A stretch of 64,000 bases of DNA from Shewanella glacialimarina (GTDB lineage Bacteria > Pseudomonadota > Gammaproteobacteria > Enterobacterales > Shewanellaceae). Both the position numbers and the translations under genes were made by a program. Of the stretch, positions 37,632 through 47,239 are shown piece after piece. The stretch lies in contig NZ_CP041216.1 of assembly GCF_020511155.1 (NCBI RefSeq), positions 2,914,001-2,978,000 on the forward strand. The letters are read 5' to 3'. Below the pieces are notes generated by a model. The model saw only the letters and a program-made list of their open reading frames with translations. It had not been told where the DNA came from and ran no database searches. Each line of letters starts with the position of its first letter. The stretch's first letter is position 1.

Positions 37632-40436
37632 ATGACGATTGATTATCGAACCATCATGCAAGAGTTAACGCTACAACTAGGCGAAAAAGCGGTGAGTAAT
37701 GACCCTACTCGTCGCTTTGCGTGGTCTACAGATGCTAGTTATTTTCGAATCGTACCTGAAATCGTTGTTCATGCAGATGAACTTGAACAAGTTAAAATAA
37801 CCCTTGAGATTGCACGCAAACATAATGCACCAGTTACCTACAGGGCAGCAGGCACCAGCTTATCAGGCCAAGCGATTGGTGAAGGTATTTTATTAATACT
37901 CGGCCATGACGGCTTTCGCACCATTAATATCAGTGCTGATAGAAGTCAAATAACCTTAGGTTGTGCGGTCATAGGTGCAGATGCGAATGCGGCATTAAAA
38001 CCATTTAATAAAAAAATTGGTCCAGACCCTGCCACTCTCGCCGCAGCTAAAATTGGTGGTATTGTATCCAATAACGCTTCTGGGATGTGTTGTGGAACCG
38101 CTCAAAATAGTTATCAAACGATTTCGTCAGTGAAATTATTGTTTGCAGATGGAACCGAATTAGACACTAGTTGTGAACAATCTAAATCTGCATTCGCACT
38201 AAGTCATCCAGGTTTATTAGAAGCTTTATCATCTTTAGCTAAAAAGACCCAAAATAATTCGGCTTTGGCTGCACGAATTCGTAAAAAGTTCTCGATTAAA
38301 AATACCACTGGATACAGCATCAATGCGCTAGTCGACTTTAATGACCCTTTTGATTTAATCAACCACCTTATTGTGGCTGCAGAAGGGACATTAGCCTTTG
38401 TCAACGAAGTGACTTATCACACAGTAGACGAAGCCCTTTTTAAAGCTTCTGCTATGGCCGTGTTTTTCAGTATGGAAGATGCAGCAAGTGCCGTTCCACC
38501 GATGAAGGGGGACAGCGTAGCTGCGGTTGAATTACTCGACTGGGCATCGATTAAATCTGTTATGGGTAAGCCTGGTATGCCTACCTGGTTAAATCAATTA
38601 CCTCAAGGCGCGGCGATATTATTAATTGAGTGCAGAGCAAACAATAAAACAACATTAGCCCAATATACCCAAGATGTGATTAACAAAATTGCCCATATTG
38701 AAACAGAACGCCCAATTGAATTCAGCAACGACCCTGCCGTATTTGCTCAATACTGGGCTATGCGTTCAGGTTTGTTCCCTATTATTGGTGGCGCACGCCC
38801 TAAAGGGACCTCCGTTATTATTGAAGATGTGGCCTTTGAACTTGAGCATCTTGCTGCCGCCGCGGCCGATCTAACCTCCTTATTTCATAAACACGGTTAC
38901 CCTGAAGGGGTAATTTATGGTCATGCATTAGCGGGCAACTTTCATTTTATTATTACCCCCACCTTTTCATCTGAAACCGACACGCGCAATTTCCATGCTT
39001 TTATGCAGGATGTCGCGGATATGGTCATCAATAAATATGATGGTTCAATGAAGGCGGAACATGGGACTGGCCGTGCCGTCGCCCCTTTTGTTGAAATGGA
39101 ATGGGGCGCTGATGCTTACACCATAATGAAGCAAATTAAACACATTTTTGATCCTCAAAGGTTACTCAATCCTGGGGTGATTTTAAATGATGACGCTGAA
39201 ATCCATGTCAAAAATATCAAACCTTGCCCTGTGGTTGATGATTTTATCGATAAATGTATTGAGTGTGGATTTTGTGAAAAAACCTGCCCAACATCAGCAC
39301 TTAATTTTTCACCACGTCAACGTATCGCGGTGTTGCGTGAAATAGAAAGATTAACCGAATCCGGTGACAAACAAGCGGCTGCAAAAATGCGCGCTAGCGC
39401 TAAGTATGATGTTGTTGATACCTGTGCTGCTTGTCAGTTATGTACTATTGCCTGCCCTGTTGACAGCAGTATGGGGCAACTGGTGCGTAAACTGCGTACT
39501 CCTTATATCAGTACCACTGAACAAAAAGTATTAGATTTTCAAGCCAAGCACTATGGCGCTGTGAATACCGTTATCAGCACAGGCTTTAATCTATTAGGCA
39601 CTATTCATAAACTGACGGGTGATGGTATTACCAACTCGTTGATGAATGTCGGCCGCATGATCAGCAAAGAAGTACCCTATTGGAACCCTGACTTCCCTAA
39701 AGGCGGCAATGTTGCTAAACCGTCAGCCCACATAATTGGCCAGCCTACTGTGGTTTACTTCCCAGCTTGTGGTGGGCGAACATTTGGCCCTACGCCAAAA
39801 GATCCTGACAGTCGCACCTTATCTGAAGTGGTTATGACTTTACTTGAACGAGCAGGCTATAACGTTGTTACGCCAAATAACACGCGTGAATTGTGTTGCG
39901 GCCAAATGTGGGAATCAAAGGGTGATTTCAAAAATGCTGACACTAAACGAGATGAGTTAATTGATTCCCTCAGCAAGCTCAGTGATAACGGTAAAGTCCT
40001 TGTTGTGGTTGATGCATTATCTTGTACATATCGCACACTCACGGGTAACCCCAAAGTCGATATTTTAGATCTTGTGCAGTTTATGCATGACAATATTTTA
40101 CCTAAAGTGACTATCACTAAAAAAGCCAGTATTACGCTACACCAGGGCTGTAGTGCGCGTAAAATGAAACTTGAGCCGACCCTCCAGGCAATTGCCAATG
40201 CCTGTGCTCAGGATGTGATATTGCCGGCTGGCATTGCCTGTTGTGGCTATGCGGGTGAAAAAGGTTTGTATAAGCCTGAAATTAACGCCAGTGCATTACG
40301 TAATATCAAAAATCTTATTCCTATTGAAGTTAAACAAGGTTACTACGCCAACAGAATGTGTGAAGTGGGCTTAACTCAACACAGCGGCATTTCGTATCGT
40401 CATCTAGCCTATTTACTGGAAGAGTGTAGCCGTTAG
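37632..40436 (+). CDS. dld: FAD/iron-sulfur D-lactate dehydrogenase (Dld-II type)
   Basis: 934 residues, three parts. An N-terminal FAD-binding PCMH domain (about 30-210, TYRAAGTSLSGQAIG and IGGIVSNNASGMCCG) and FAD-oxidase C-terminal domain (to about 520) are followed by two 4Fe-4S clusters in CIECGFCEKTCP and CAACQLCTIACP. A CCG-repeat domain with ACGGRTFGP, LCCGQMWESKG, HQGCSARK and ACCGYAG ends the protein. This is the layout of the quinone-linked Dld-II described in Shewanella oneidensis. It oxidises D-lactate to pyruvate at the membrane. Unlike the S. oneidensis locus, lldEFG do not follow; a terminator and a convergent gene lie downstream instead. Confidence 0.92.
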   Translation: MTIDYRTIMQELTLQLGEKAVSNDPTRRFAWSTDASYFRIVPEIVVHADELEQVKITLEIARKHNAPVTYRAAGTSLSGQAIGEGILLILGHDGFRTINISADRSQITLGCAVIGADANAALKPFNKKIGPDPATLAAAKIGGIVSNNASGMCCGTAQNSYQTISSVKLLFADGTELDTSCEQSKSAFALSHPGLLEALSSLAKKTQNNSALAARIRKKFSIKNTTGYSINALVDFNDPFDLINHLIVAAEGTLAFVNEVTYHTVDEALFKASAMAVFFSMEDAASAVPPMKGDSVAAVELLDWASIKSVMGKPGMPTWLNQLPQGAAILLIECRANNKTTLAQYTQDVINKIAHIETERPIEFSNDPAVFAQYWAMRSGLFPIIGGARPKGTSVIIEDVAFELEHLAAAAADLTSLFHKHGYPEGVIYGHALAGNFHFIITPTFSSETDTRNFHAFMQDVADMVINKYDGSMKAEHGTGRAVAPFVEMEWGADAYTIMKQIKHIFDPQRLLNPGVILNDDAEIHVKNIKPCPVVDDFIDKCIECGFCEKTCPTSALNFSPRQRIAVLREIERLTESGDKQAAAKMRASAKYDVVDTCAACQLCTIACPVDSSMGQLVRKLRTPYISTTEQKVLDFQAKHYGAVNTVISTGFNLLGTIHKLTGDGITNSLMNVGRMISKEVPYWNPDFPKGGNVAKPSAHIIGQPTVVYFPACGGRTFGPTPKDPDSRTLSEVVMTLLERAGYNVVTPNNTRELCCGQMWESKGDFKNADTKRDELIDSLSKLSDNGKVLVVVDALSCTYRTLTGNPKVDILDLVQFMHDNILPKVTITKKASITLHQGCSARKMKLEPTLQAIANACAQDVILPAGIACCGYAGEKGLYKPEINASALRNIKNLIPIEVKQGYYANRMCEVGLTQHSGISYRHLAYLLEECSR

Positions 40437-40474
40437 TTTCTCTAACAGTTGCAATAAACTTTGTACATTCATAT

Positions 40475-40508
40475 AAAATAGGCCTGTCTGGTGACAGGCC
40501 TATTTTTT
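40475..40508. terminator. bidirectional intrinsic terminator after dld
   Basis: AAAATAGGCCTGTC / GACAGGCCTATTTT with loop TGGT: a perfect 14-bp stem with T-runs on both strands, between convergent genes. Confidence 0.92.
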
Positions 40509-40596
40509 AGCGAAATAATTGTAAAATCGAATAATGAAATAGGTACGTTAAATAATTCTGCGCGCCGTAAAAAATAAATAAAGCAACTCAAAATCG

Positions 40597-41655
40597 TTAA
40601 CCGCAACAGGCTAATAAACCTAGCTGTAATGCTTTGGGATCTAATGAAGTTGTCGCAATAATCTCTAAACGTGAATCATTCGCGTCATCCAGTTCAGATA
40701 AACTTAACTGCGCATCGACCATATTCACCCCAAGAATACCTTCTTCGGTAATCATTACCGCTTTTAGACGAAGTATTTCAGGTCGTTTAAATGTGTCAAT
40801 CCAGGCCATTAATAAATCAAAATCAAACATTACGCTTGGGCTAATTAACCAGCCCACACTGAAACACCCTTCACCTTGATTAATTTTACACACCACTTCA
40901 CCATGGCTTAAAATGGGTAAAACAGTCTCTTCAACTTGATTAAACCATAAAGTTGATTTTGCAGATAAGCCACTGTTTAACAAAGCATGTTGTGGCTTAA
41001 TCTGTTTAATCGGCTTAATGGTTCTTTTATGGGGCTTATGCAAATTTTTTAGCAAAGTGTCAATAAGTTGAGGTGAGCTAAAATGATCGGCTGCGGTAAC
41101 AACACTAGGATTAATCTCAAGCTCGTCACACAATGTGCTTAATTGTTGAATATCAGATGGTTGGTACAGTTCACTTTTACTGGCAACGATGACATCTGCT
41201 ATTAACAATTGCTGAATATATATTTCATGCTGACGATAACGGCTATCGACAAGTTTACGAGCATCCACCAAACATAAACAAGCCTGCAGATGAATAACTT
41301 GTTGGTAATGAGGCTCACTCAAAGTGTTAATAATTTGCTGCGGGTGACCAATGCCGGTAGGTTCAATTAGCAACCTATCGGGTTTTGCCCGCTGAATAAT
41401 TTGATTTATTGCCACTTGTATTGGTATGCCAGCGGCGCAACATAAACAGCCACCAGCTACTTCTTTAATCACTACACCATCTGTTGGCGAGCGATTAATT
41501 AATCCCGCATCAATACCAATTTCACCGAACTCATTGACCAGTACAGCCCAAACCTCGTTATCAGGTTTATGCTTAAGTAACTGTTTAATTAGGCTGGTTT
41601 TACCTACGCCTAGAAAGCCGGTAATCACATTGGTATTGACGGGTTTTATGATCAT
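40597..41655 (-). CDS. CobW/YjiA-family GTPase, putative metal chaperone
   Basis: 352 residues of the G3E GTPase family. P-loop GFLGVGKTSLIKQ near residue 14, metal-binding motif GGCLCCAAG (CxCC), switch region EPTGIGHPQQ, and a C-terminal CobW_C domain. Members insert or deliver zinc, cobalt or nickel; the metal here is unknown. The guanine-specificity motif reads ASKSE rather than NKxD. The C terminus ends with adjacent cysteines (LLACCG), an unusual extra potential metal ligand pair. Lies 36 bp downstream of the helicase gene, probably co-transcribed. Confidence 0.87.
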   Translation of the reverse strand: MIIKPVNTNVITGFLGVGKTSLIKQLLKHKPDNEVWAVLVNEFGEIGIDAGLINRSPTDGVVIKEVAGGCLCCAAGIPIQVAINQIIQRAKPDRLLIEPTGIGHPQQIINTLSEPHYQQVIHLQACLCLVDARKLVDSRYRQHEIYIQQLLIADVIVASKSELYQPSDIQQLSTLCDELEINPSVVTAADHFSSPQLIDTLLKNLHKPHKRTIKPIKQIKPQHALLNSGLSAKSTLWFNQVEETVLPILSHGEVVCKINQGEGCFSVGWLISPSVMFDFDLLMAWIDTFKRPEILRLKAVMITEEGILGVNMVDAQLSLSELDDANDSRLEIIATTSLDPKALQLGLLACCG

Positions 41656-41691
41656 ATTTTGCTTATACTTCAGTTGTTTTTATTAACTCAG

Positions 41692-42999
41692 TTATTTCTT
41701 CTTACTGTATTTACCATGGCGTTGTGGCTTAGCTGAGTCTTTATCAAATTGGCCTGAACGGTTATTGCGATTTGGACGAGCATGCTTTTTAACTTGCTTT
41801 GTTTTGGTCGGATCTGACGCTAATTCACGATACCGAGCAGGAAGCGGCGCACCTTGCTCATAGCCAGCAATGCTTGTTAATACTAAACGTTGTTGAATAA
41901 CCGCTTCAATAGCCTCAAGGCACTCCTGTTCTTGCGGGCTCACTAGCGAAATAGCCTCGCCAGCTAAACCGGCACGACCAGTACGGCCTATTCGGTGAAC
42001 ATAATCTTCAGGCTCTTCAGGTAGTTCAAAGTTAATCACCCGCGGTAACGCTTGTATATCTAACCCTCGGGCGGCTAAATCGGTTGCCACTAATACACGT
42101 AACTTGCCAGACTTAAACTCTTCAAGGGCTTTATTACGTGCTCCTTGGGATTTGTCACCATGAAACACAGCACTTTTAATGCCGTCTAATGACAATTCTT
42201 TTTGAAGATGATCAGCGGTTTCTTTACGGCTGGTGAACACCATCACTTGCTGCCAATTATGCTTGCCGATAAGTTCCGATAATAATTCAGCCTTTCGGCG
42301 TTGATCGACTTGATAGGCCAGCTGAGTGACTGTGGCAGCTGTCGTTGTGGTTGCCACATTAATGTGCTCAGGTGAAATAAGCATATCATCGGCTAACAAT
42401 TTAATTTCATCAGAAAAAGTCGCTGAAAACATCATCGTCTGGTGATCGCGATTAATAAGCCGCTTCACTTTTTCAATGTCTTTAACAAAACCTAAATCAA
42501 GCATGCGGTCAGCTTCATCAATGACTAAATATTTTACCGATGCAAGTGATAAGTCATGCTGACCAACAATATCAAAAAGACGACCTGGGGTGGCCACTAA
42601 AATATTAACCCCTTGGCTTATTGCTGTGAGCTGCGGGCGAATACTGGCACCACCATAAACAGCGACACTTTTAATTGGCAAAAACTGACTAAATTGTACA
42701 ATATTTTGTTCAATTTGAATCGCGAGTTCACGCGTTGGTGTCATGATTAATACCGTGAGTGGATTAGCGTCTATGCCACCTTCATGGTCAGAGCTATCAT
42801 CTGCTGAGGTGATCATTTCAATTAACGGTAATGCAAATGCCGCTGTTTTACCTGTACCTGTTTCAGCATTCGCTAGAATATCTTTACCAGCCTGGATTTT
42901 GGGGATCACCGCCAGTTGAATTGGCGTAGGGGTCACATAACCAATAGCGGTCAGTGCTCGTTGAATTTCAGGCTTTAATCCTAGCGATAAAAAAGACAT
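41692..42999 (-). CDS. DEAD-box ATP-dependent RNA helicase (RhlE-like)
   Basis: 435 residues with all superfamily 2 motifs: Q motif (TPTPIQ), AETGTGKT, PTRELA, DEADRMLDLGF, SATFS, ARGLDIQ, HRIGRTGRAG. A basic, Asn/Lys/Arg-rich tail (about 395-435) may bind RNA. It unwinds short RNA duplexes with ATP and belongs to the RhlE-type helicases often linked with ribosome assembly and cold adaptation. Which RhlE paralogue is not resolved. Confidence 0.93.
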   Translation of the reverse strand: MSFLSLGLKPEIQRALTAIGYVTPTPIQLAVIPKIQAGKDILANAETGTGKTAAFALPLIEMITSADDSSDHEGGIDANPLTVLIMTPTRELAIQIEQNIVQFSQFLPIKSVAVYGGASIRPQLTAISQGVNILVATPGRLFDIVGQHDLSLASVKYLVIDEADRMLDLGFVKDIEKVKRLINRDHQTMMFSATFSDEIKLLADDMLISPEHINVATTTTAATVTQLAYQVDQRRKAELLSELIGKHNWQQVMVFTSRKETADHLQKELSLDGIKSAVFHGDKSQGARNKALEEFKSGKLRVLVATDLAARGLDIQALPRVINFELPEEPEDYVHRIGRTGRAGLAGEAISLVSPQEQECLEAIEAVIQQRLVLTSIAGYEQGAPLPARYRELASDPTKTKQVKKHARPNRNNRSGQFDKDSAKPQRHGKYSKKK

Positions 43000-43213
43000 A
43001 ACAGGCTCTATAGAGTAAAAGAATTAGCAATCGCGCATTATATACTGGATTGATCCGAAAACTTATAAAAAACGGCAATCTCACTAAGGTTTGCCGATCA
43101 TAATTCAAACATATCGAGTAACATTTTGTATCAACCAGACAATTTTTGGTTGAATCAATGGCCTAAAACAGCAACTATGTCGCAAAACTTATAACAACTT
43201 TATAAAGGAATAT

Positions 43214-43849
43214 ATGAAAGCTTATTTATTAGCAGCAGCTTTAATCAGTTTAACCGCCTGTGGTGGTTCAGAATCATCACCACAAACGCCAACGCCCCCA
43301 CCAACTCCGACGCCAACTCCTTCGCCTGAGTTAGCGATTAATGTGTGTTATTCGGTAGATACCACCATGGGCGAATTCACCTTAGGTATTGATAATACTA
43401 ACATGCCTATTACCGCTGCTAACTTTAGTCGTTATGTTGACGAAAAATTTTATGATGGCACTCTATTTCATCGTATTGCCAATAACTTTGTAAACCAAGG
43501 TGGTGGTTTTACCCCCGGCATGAATGTAAAGTCGACTTATGACCCAATAAAAAATGAATCGAGTGTTGGGCTTAAAAATGATCGCGGCACTATAGCGATG
43601 GCACGCACCCAAGTATTAGATTCAGCTACCAGTCAGTTCTTTATTAACATTCATGATAACGATAACTTAAACTACCCTAGCCAGGGCGGTTATGCGGTAT
43701 TTGGCAAGGTAGTAGAAGGCATGGAGGTAGTTGATATTATGAATGCGGTGAATACTCAATCAGTACAAAAAGATGGTGTCACCTTTACCAATGTCCCTAT
43801 TGAAGAAATTATCGTTAATTCAATCAGTGACACAAACTGCCCAGGGTAA
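43214..43849 (+). CDS. cyclophilin-type peptidyl-prolyl isomerase, lipoprotein
   Basis: 211 residues. The lipoprotein signal ends LTAC|GGSE (Cys at about 16), then comes a Thr/Pro-rich spacer (residues 25-38, TPTPPPTPTPTPSPE). A cyclophilin domain (about 42-205) follows with FHRI, VNQGGGFTPG and QFFINIHDN. It speeds cis-trans isomerisation at proline in the cell envelope. Residue +2 after Cys is Gly, not Asp, so export to the outer membrane is likely. It has its own promoter region, divergent from the helicase. Confidence 0.92.
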   Translation: MKAYLLAAALISLTACGGSESSPQTPTPPPTPTPTPSPELAINVCYSVDTTMGEFTLGIDNTNMPITAANFSRYVDEKFYDGTLFHRIANNFVNQGGGFTPGMNVKSTYDPIKNESSVGLKNDRGTIAMARTQVLDSATSQFFINIHDNDNLNYPSQGGYAVFGKVVEGMEVVDIMNAVNTQSVQKDGVTFTNVPIEEIIVNSISDTNCPG

Positions 43850-44025
43850 TACCCAATTCACCTGGCTACTTACTTATTTACTTACGGTTAATCGTAAAAA
43901 TAGCCTCTCCCCTTGGTAATATCGCTATTCAAACTTCAATGATTAGCGATATATTTTTGCCTTTTAATCAGTAAACACGCTTAATAAAATAACGAATTTA
44001 AATAACAGCCAAGAACACTAAAAAT
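43850..44025. other. intergenic region downstream of the PPIase gene
   Basis: AT-rich; a partial inverted repeat around ATCGCTA / TAGCGAT (43919-43951) is present. No gene recognised; a terminator follows, then the adhB promoter region (44046-44214). Confidence 0.5.
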
Positions 44026-44045
44026 GGTGCAAGCGCACCTTTTTT
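44026..44045 (+). terminator. short intrinsic terminator
   Basis: GGTGC / GCACC with loop AAGC (44026-44039), then T6. About 180 bp after the PPIase stop. Confidence 0.6.
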
Positions 44046-44214
44046 AGCATTTCATGATAGAAGTCATATCACATTATATTCAGTACTTTCGTCCTAGTAA
44101 CAAAACTACTCCTTTTTAAGTATGATTCCGTGAAATATTTGATATCTCTCACAAATATTATCCACTGAGGTTGGTATGTTAACTACAGATAAAATAATCC
44201 GTAGAGGTAACACC

Positions 44215-45363
44215 ATGGCGACAAAATTCTTTATTCCTAGTGTCAATATCCTAGGTAAAAACGGCGTTGAAGAAGCAGTAAAAGACATTAAAAGTTTCGG
44301 CTTTAAACACGCACTTATCGTTACAGATAAACCATTGGTCGCTATTGGTTTAGTCGCCAAGGTAGCCGATAAATTGCAAACCGAAAATATTCAAGTTTCA
44401 GTTTTTGATGGTGTTCAGCCTAACCCCACTACAGGCAACGTAGAAGCTGGATTGGCTTTGTTAACTAAAAACCAATGTGACTTTATTATCTCGCTTGGTG
44501 GTGGTTCACCACATGATTGCGCCAAGGGAATTGCATTAGTTGCTACCAATGGCGGCAGCATTAAAGATTATGAAGGCGTTGATATGTCATCTAAGCCTCA
44601 ATTTCCTTTAGTCGCTATTAATACTACAGCAGGCACAGCAAGTGAAATGACACGTTTTTGTATTATCACAGATGAAGCACGTCATATCAAAATGGCTATT
44701 GTTGACAAAAATACCACTCCTATTTTATCGGTAAATGACCCCGAATTAATGCTCGAAAAACCTGCGGCATTAACCGCAGCAACAGGTATGGATGCATTAA
44801 CACATGCTATTGAAGCCTATGTCTCTATTGCCGCTAATCCTATTACTGATGCGTGTGCAATTAAAGCAATCGAATTAATTAGGGCGAATTTAATTAATGC
44901 AGTAAAAGAGGGTCACAATATTGATGCCCGTGAGCAAATGGCTTACGCCCAGTTTTTAGCCGGTATGGCATTCAACAATGCAAGCTTAGGGTATGTACAT
45001 GCTATGGCGCACCAATTAGGGGGGTTCTATGACTTACCTCACGGAGTTTGTAATGCCATTTTATTACCCTATGTGCAAATTTATAACGCCAAAGTGGTAC
45101 CGCAACGCTTAGCCGACGTGGCCAAAGCGATGGGAGAAGACATCAGTGATTTATCAGCTGAAGCCTCCGCCATGCTAGCCATTAGTGCAATTAAGCGCTT
45201 ATCTGAAGCTGTCAACATTCCTGCGACACTTAGCGAGCTTGGCGTAAAAGCCGAAGATATTCCAACACTGGCAGAAAATGCATTAAAAGATGCCTGTGGT
45301 TTTACTAACCCACAACAGGCAACCTTTGACGAAATATGTCAAATTTATCAAGCTGCGTTGTAA
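44215..45363 (+). CDS. adhB: iron-containing alcohol dehydrogenase
   Basis: 382 residues, the usual length of the Zymomonas AdhII/YiaY family. NAD-binding loop [13 protein letters not shown], then [14 protein letters not shown]; iron ligands in the helix [15 protein letters not shown] and in [22 protein letters not shown] (His residues). Oxidises primary alcohols such as ethanol to aldehydes with NAD, reversible. The start is the ATG at 44215 with GAGG 8 bp upstream; the frame is open 13 codons further back. Closed by its own terminator. Confidence 0.93.
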   Translation: MATKFFIPSVNILGKNGVEEAVKDIKSFGFKHALIVTDKPLVAIGLVAKVADKLQTENIQVSVFDGVQPNPTTGNVEAGLALLTKNQCDFIISLGGGSPHDCAKGIALVATNGGSIKDYEGVDMSSKPQFPLVAINTTAGTASEMTRFCIITDEARHIKMAIVDKNTTPILSVNDPELMLEKPAALTAATGMDALTHAIEAYVSIAANPITDACAIKAIELIRANLINAVKEGHNIDAREQMAYAQFLAGMAFNNASLGYVHAMAHQLGGFYDLPHGVCNAILLPYVQIYNAKVVPQRLADVAKAMGEDISDLSAEASAMLAISAIKRLSEAVNIPATLSELGVKAEDIPTLAENALKDACGFTNPQQATFDEICQIYQAAL

Positions 45364-45419
45364 AAGTTAACCGGTGAAAACGATTAGTACCGTTTTCCAA
45401 AAATATCATTTCAATAAAT

Positions 45420-45450
45420 AAAAAGCTCGCATATTTTGCGAGCTTTTTAT
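45420..45450 (+). terminator. intrinsic terminator of adhB
   Basis: AAAAGCTCGC / GCGAGCTTTT with a 7-base loop (45421-45447) and T-run. Confidence 0.9.
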
Positions 45451-45593
45451 TAGAAAAATTTTGTTTACCAACAAATGGTTAGTCAGTACATTAGTAAAAG
45501 CGAACCTAGATCTCAGTTCTGATAATAACGATTGACCACCATAGAATTTACGGTCTATGATAAATTATCTTATAAAGAAAAGGTGCACCTAAA

Positions 45594-45959
45594 ATGACAG
45601 CGATAACTCATGTCCACAATTACACCGTTCGTTGCCCTCACTACCAACAAAATGACAAGCAAGCCTCTTGGCAGAATCATATCGAAGTTAACCATTCTTG
45701 CGAAATAGCCTTAGACAGAATCACTAAATGGCATAACAATGCTGGCAGTAAATTATTTGAAATTGACGGCATTACTATTCGTAAAGCTGATAAGGAAGAA
45801 GCTTACTTTGCGATGCAAAGTAGTCGCTTAAAAAATGATGGTCACGGTTTAGTAACGTTTAAAGTTTATTTAGATAATTGCTGCCAAGATGCTTCGGTAA
45901 ACGACATTATGACTCATCTGGTCAATGACTATATGCAACGCTGTGAAAAAATAAGCTAG
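45594..45959 (+). CDS. conserved hypothetical protein
   Basis: A 121-residue soluble protein I do not recognise. No signal or membrane segment. Four Cys (near 14, 36, 97 and 116) and several His at the N terminus; mixed charge with an alpha/beta look, possibly one small domain (LFEIDGITIRKADKEEAYFAM, split at Ala). A ribosome site AGGTG upstream and a strong terminator just downstream support that it is expressed. Flanked by adhB and an RssB-like gene, neither of which suggests a role. Confidence 0.6.
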   Translation: MTAITHVHNYTVRCPHYQQNDKQASWQNHIEVNHSCEIALDRITKWHNNAGSKLFEIDGITIRKADKEEAYFAMQSSRLKNDGHGLVTFKVYLDNCCQDASVNDIMTHLVNDYMQRCEKIS

Positions 45960-45988
45960 TCAAATAGCAGTCTATAATTCGGTCAACA

Positions 45989-46020
45989 AAAAAGGTTTAG
46001 TATCACTACTAAACCTTTTT
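45989..46020. terminator. bidirectional intrinsic terminator
   Basis: AAAAAGGTTTAGTA / TACTAAACCTTTTT with loop TCAC, perfect 14-bp stem, between convergent genes. Confidence 0.92.
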
Positions 46021-46054
46021 GTCACTTCAAAAATACAATAAATTCAGGTAATAA

Positions 46055-47188
46055 CTATCCGCAGTTTAACTGCATAAAGCCACCTGCATGGGTGCTTTTA
46101 TCAAAGGTTAAGCCTTTAAAATGATTGTTAAGCAACGCTTGCTGATGCTCTTGAAAATGCGTACTAATACACAAATACTCACCGGTAGAAAGATGACGGC
46201 GTTGCACGCTAGGTTTCTCCCATAGAACAGAGCCTATTGGTTGACAATCAGGCAATGCTAAAGGCAATAAACCGGTACTATTTCGCAAATAACATCTTAA
46301 TCCTGCCCCTGCTCGCGCAATAACCGCATCATAACGCTTTAAGTCGATGCAGATATAAACCATATTGGTAAAAATATGTAGCCCGGAACTCATTATCCGT
46401 GTGTTGAGGTAATTAAGCATCTCAACGGGGTTAAGTAGCTCGCTACTTGTTCCAGTTCTAAAACTTTTCAGTTTTTGATTAATAAAACTACGCAATAATA
46501 CACATCCAAATGCAGCACTGTTATCTTCAGGTTGAAAATGAGCCATATACATCACAAGGTGATCATCACCCACCATAGTCGAATCAATGAAATAAGCACT
46601 GACATCGCTGTTTTTAAATAAACTGTAATCTATCGCAGCTTGCGGATATTGAATGTGAGAAGCGGGGAAAAGTTGTTGTTGCACATTTTTAGCGGCATGT
46701 GAGCTTTGCTCAAGTAACAATAAATTTTCATTTAATTCAAGATACGATAGCTCAGCTAATTGATGCTCAAATACATCTGTGGGATCATATGTATTCTTTG
46801 CGGTTTGATTAACGGAGTGGTTTAATGCTTGTTGGATAGCTGCTTCAATAATAAATAAATTAGCTAAAGGTTTAACAAGATAATCACACGCCCCAATTCG
46901 TAATGCTTCGACGACATCTGGCATTTCATCGTTACCAGAAATCACAATTACAGGCACATTTGGATTAATCACCATCATCTGCCTTATCATGGGTAAACCA
47001 CCCAACTTAGGCATATTTAAATCAGCGATAACAATATCAAATGTTAACTCACTGAACAGCACTAAACCTTGACGCCCATTAGCACCATGTTTAACAACAG
47101 CCCCTTTGCTTTGCAAAAAGTCTGTCATTAACTGACTAAAAATAGGATCATCTTCAACAATTAAAACCGATATATCTGTCAGTGCCAT
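46055..47188 (-). CDS. rssB: RssB-like response regulator with pseudo-phosphatase domain
   Basis: 377 residues. Receiver domain at 1-125 (VEDD, phosphoacceptor Asp56 in IADLNMPKLGG, Lys near 106 in YLVKPLANL). A linker helix leads to a PP2C/SpoIIE-type domain (about 170-360) in which the metal-binding acidic signature is degenerate, as in E. coli RssB. Segments VISGNDEMPDVVEALRIG and VLLRSFINQKL line up with RssB. RssB delivers sigma-S to ClpXP. The protein is about 40 residues longer than E. coli RssB. Alternatively it is another SpoIIE-type regulator of sigma-S partner switching. Lies 51 bp after mlaA, likely one transcript. Confidence 0.68.
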   Translation of the reverse strand: MALTDISVLIVEDDPIFSQLMTDFLQSKGAVVKHGANGRQGLVLFSELTFDIVIADLNMPKLGGLPMIRQMMVINPNVPVIVISGNDEMPDVVEALRIGACDYLVKPLANLFIIEAAIQQALNHSVNQTAKNTYDPTDVFEHQLAELSYLELNENLLLLEQSSHAAKNVQQQLFPASHIQYPQAAIDYSLFKNSDVSAYFIDSTMVGDDHLVMYMAHFQPEDNSAAFGCVLLRSFINQKLKSFRTGTSSELLNPVEMLNYLNTRIMSSGLHIFTNMVYICIDLKRYDAVIARAGAGLRCYLRNSTGLLPLALPDCQPIGSVLWEKPSVQRRHLSTGEYLCISTHFQEHQQALLNNHFKGLTFDKSTHAGGFMQLNCG

Positions 47189-47239
47189 GCTACAACTCCA
47201 CAGATGAAAACCTGCCAGAGTCGTTATCTCTCTGGCTAC

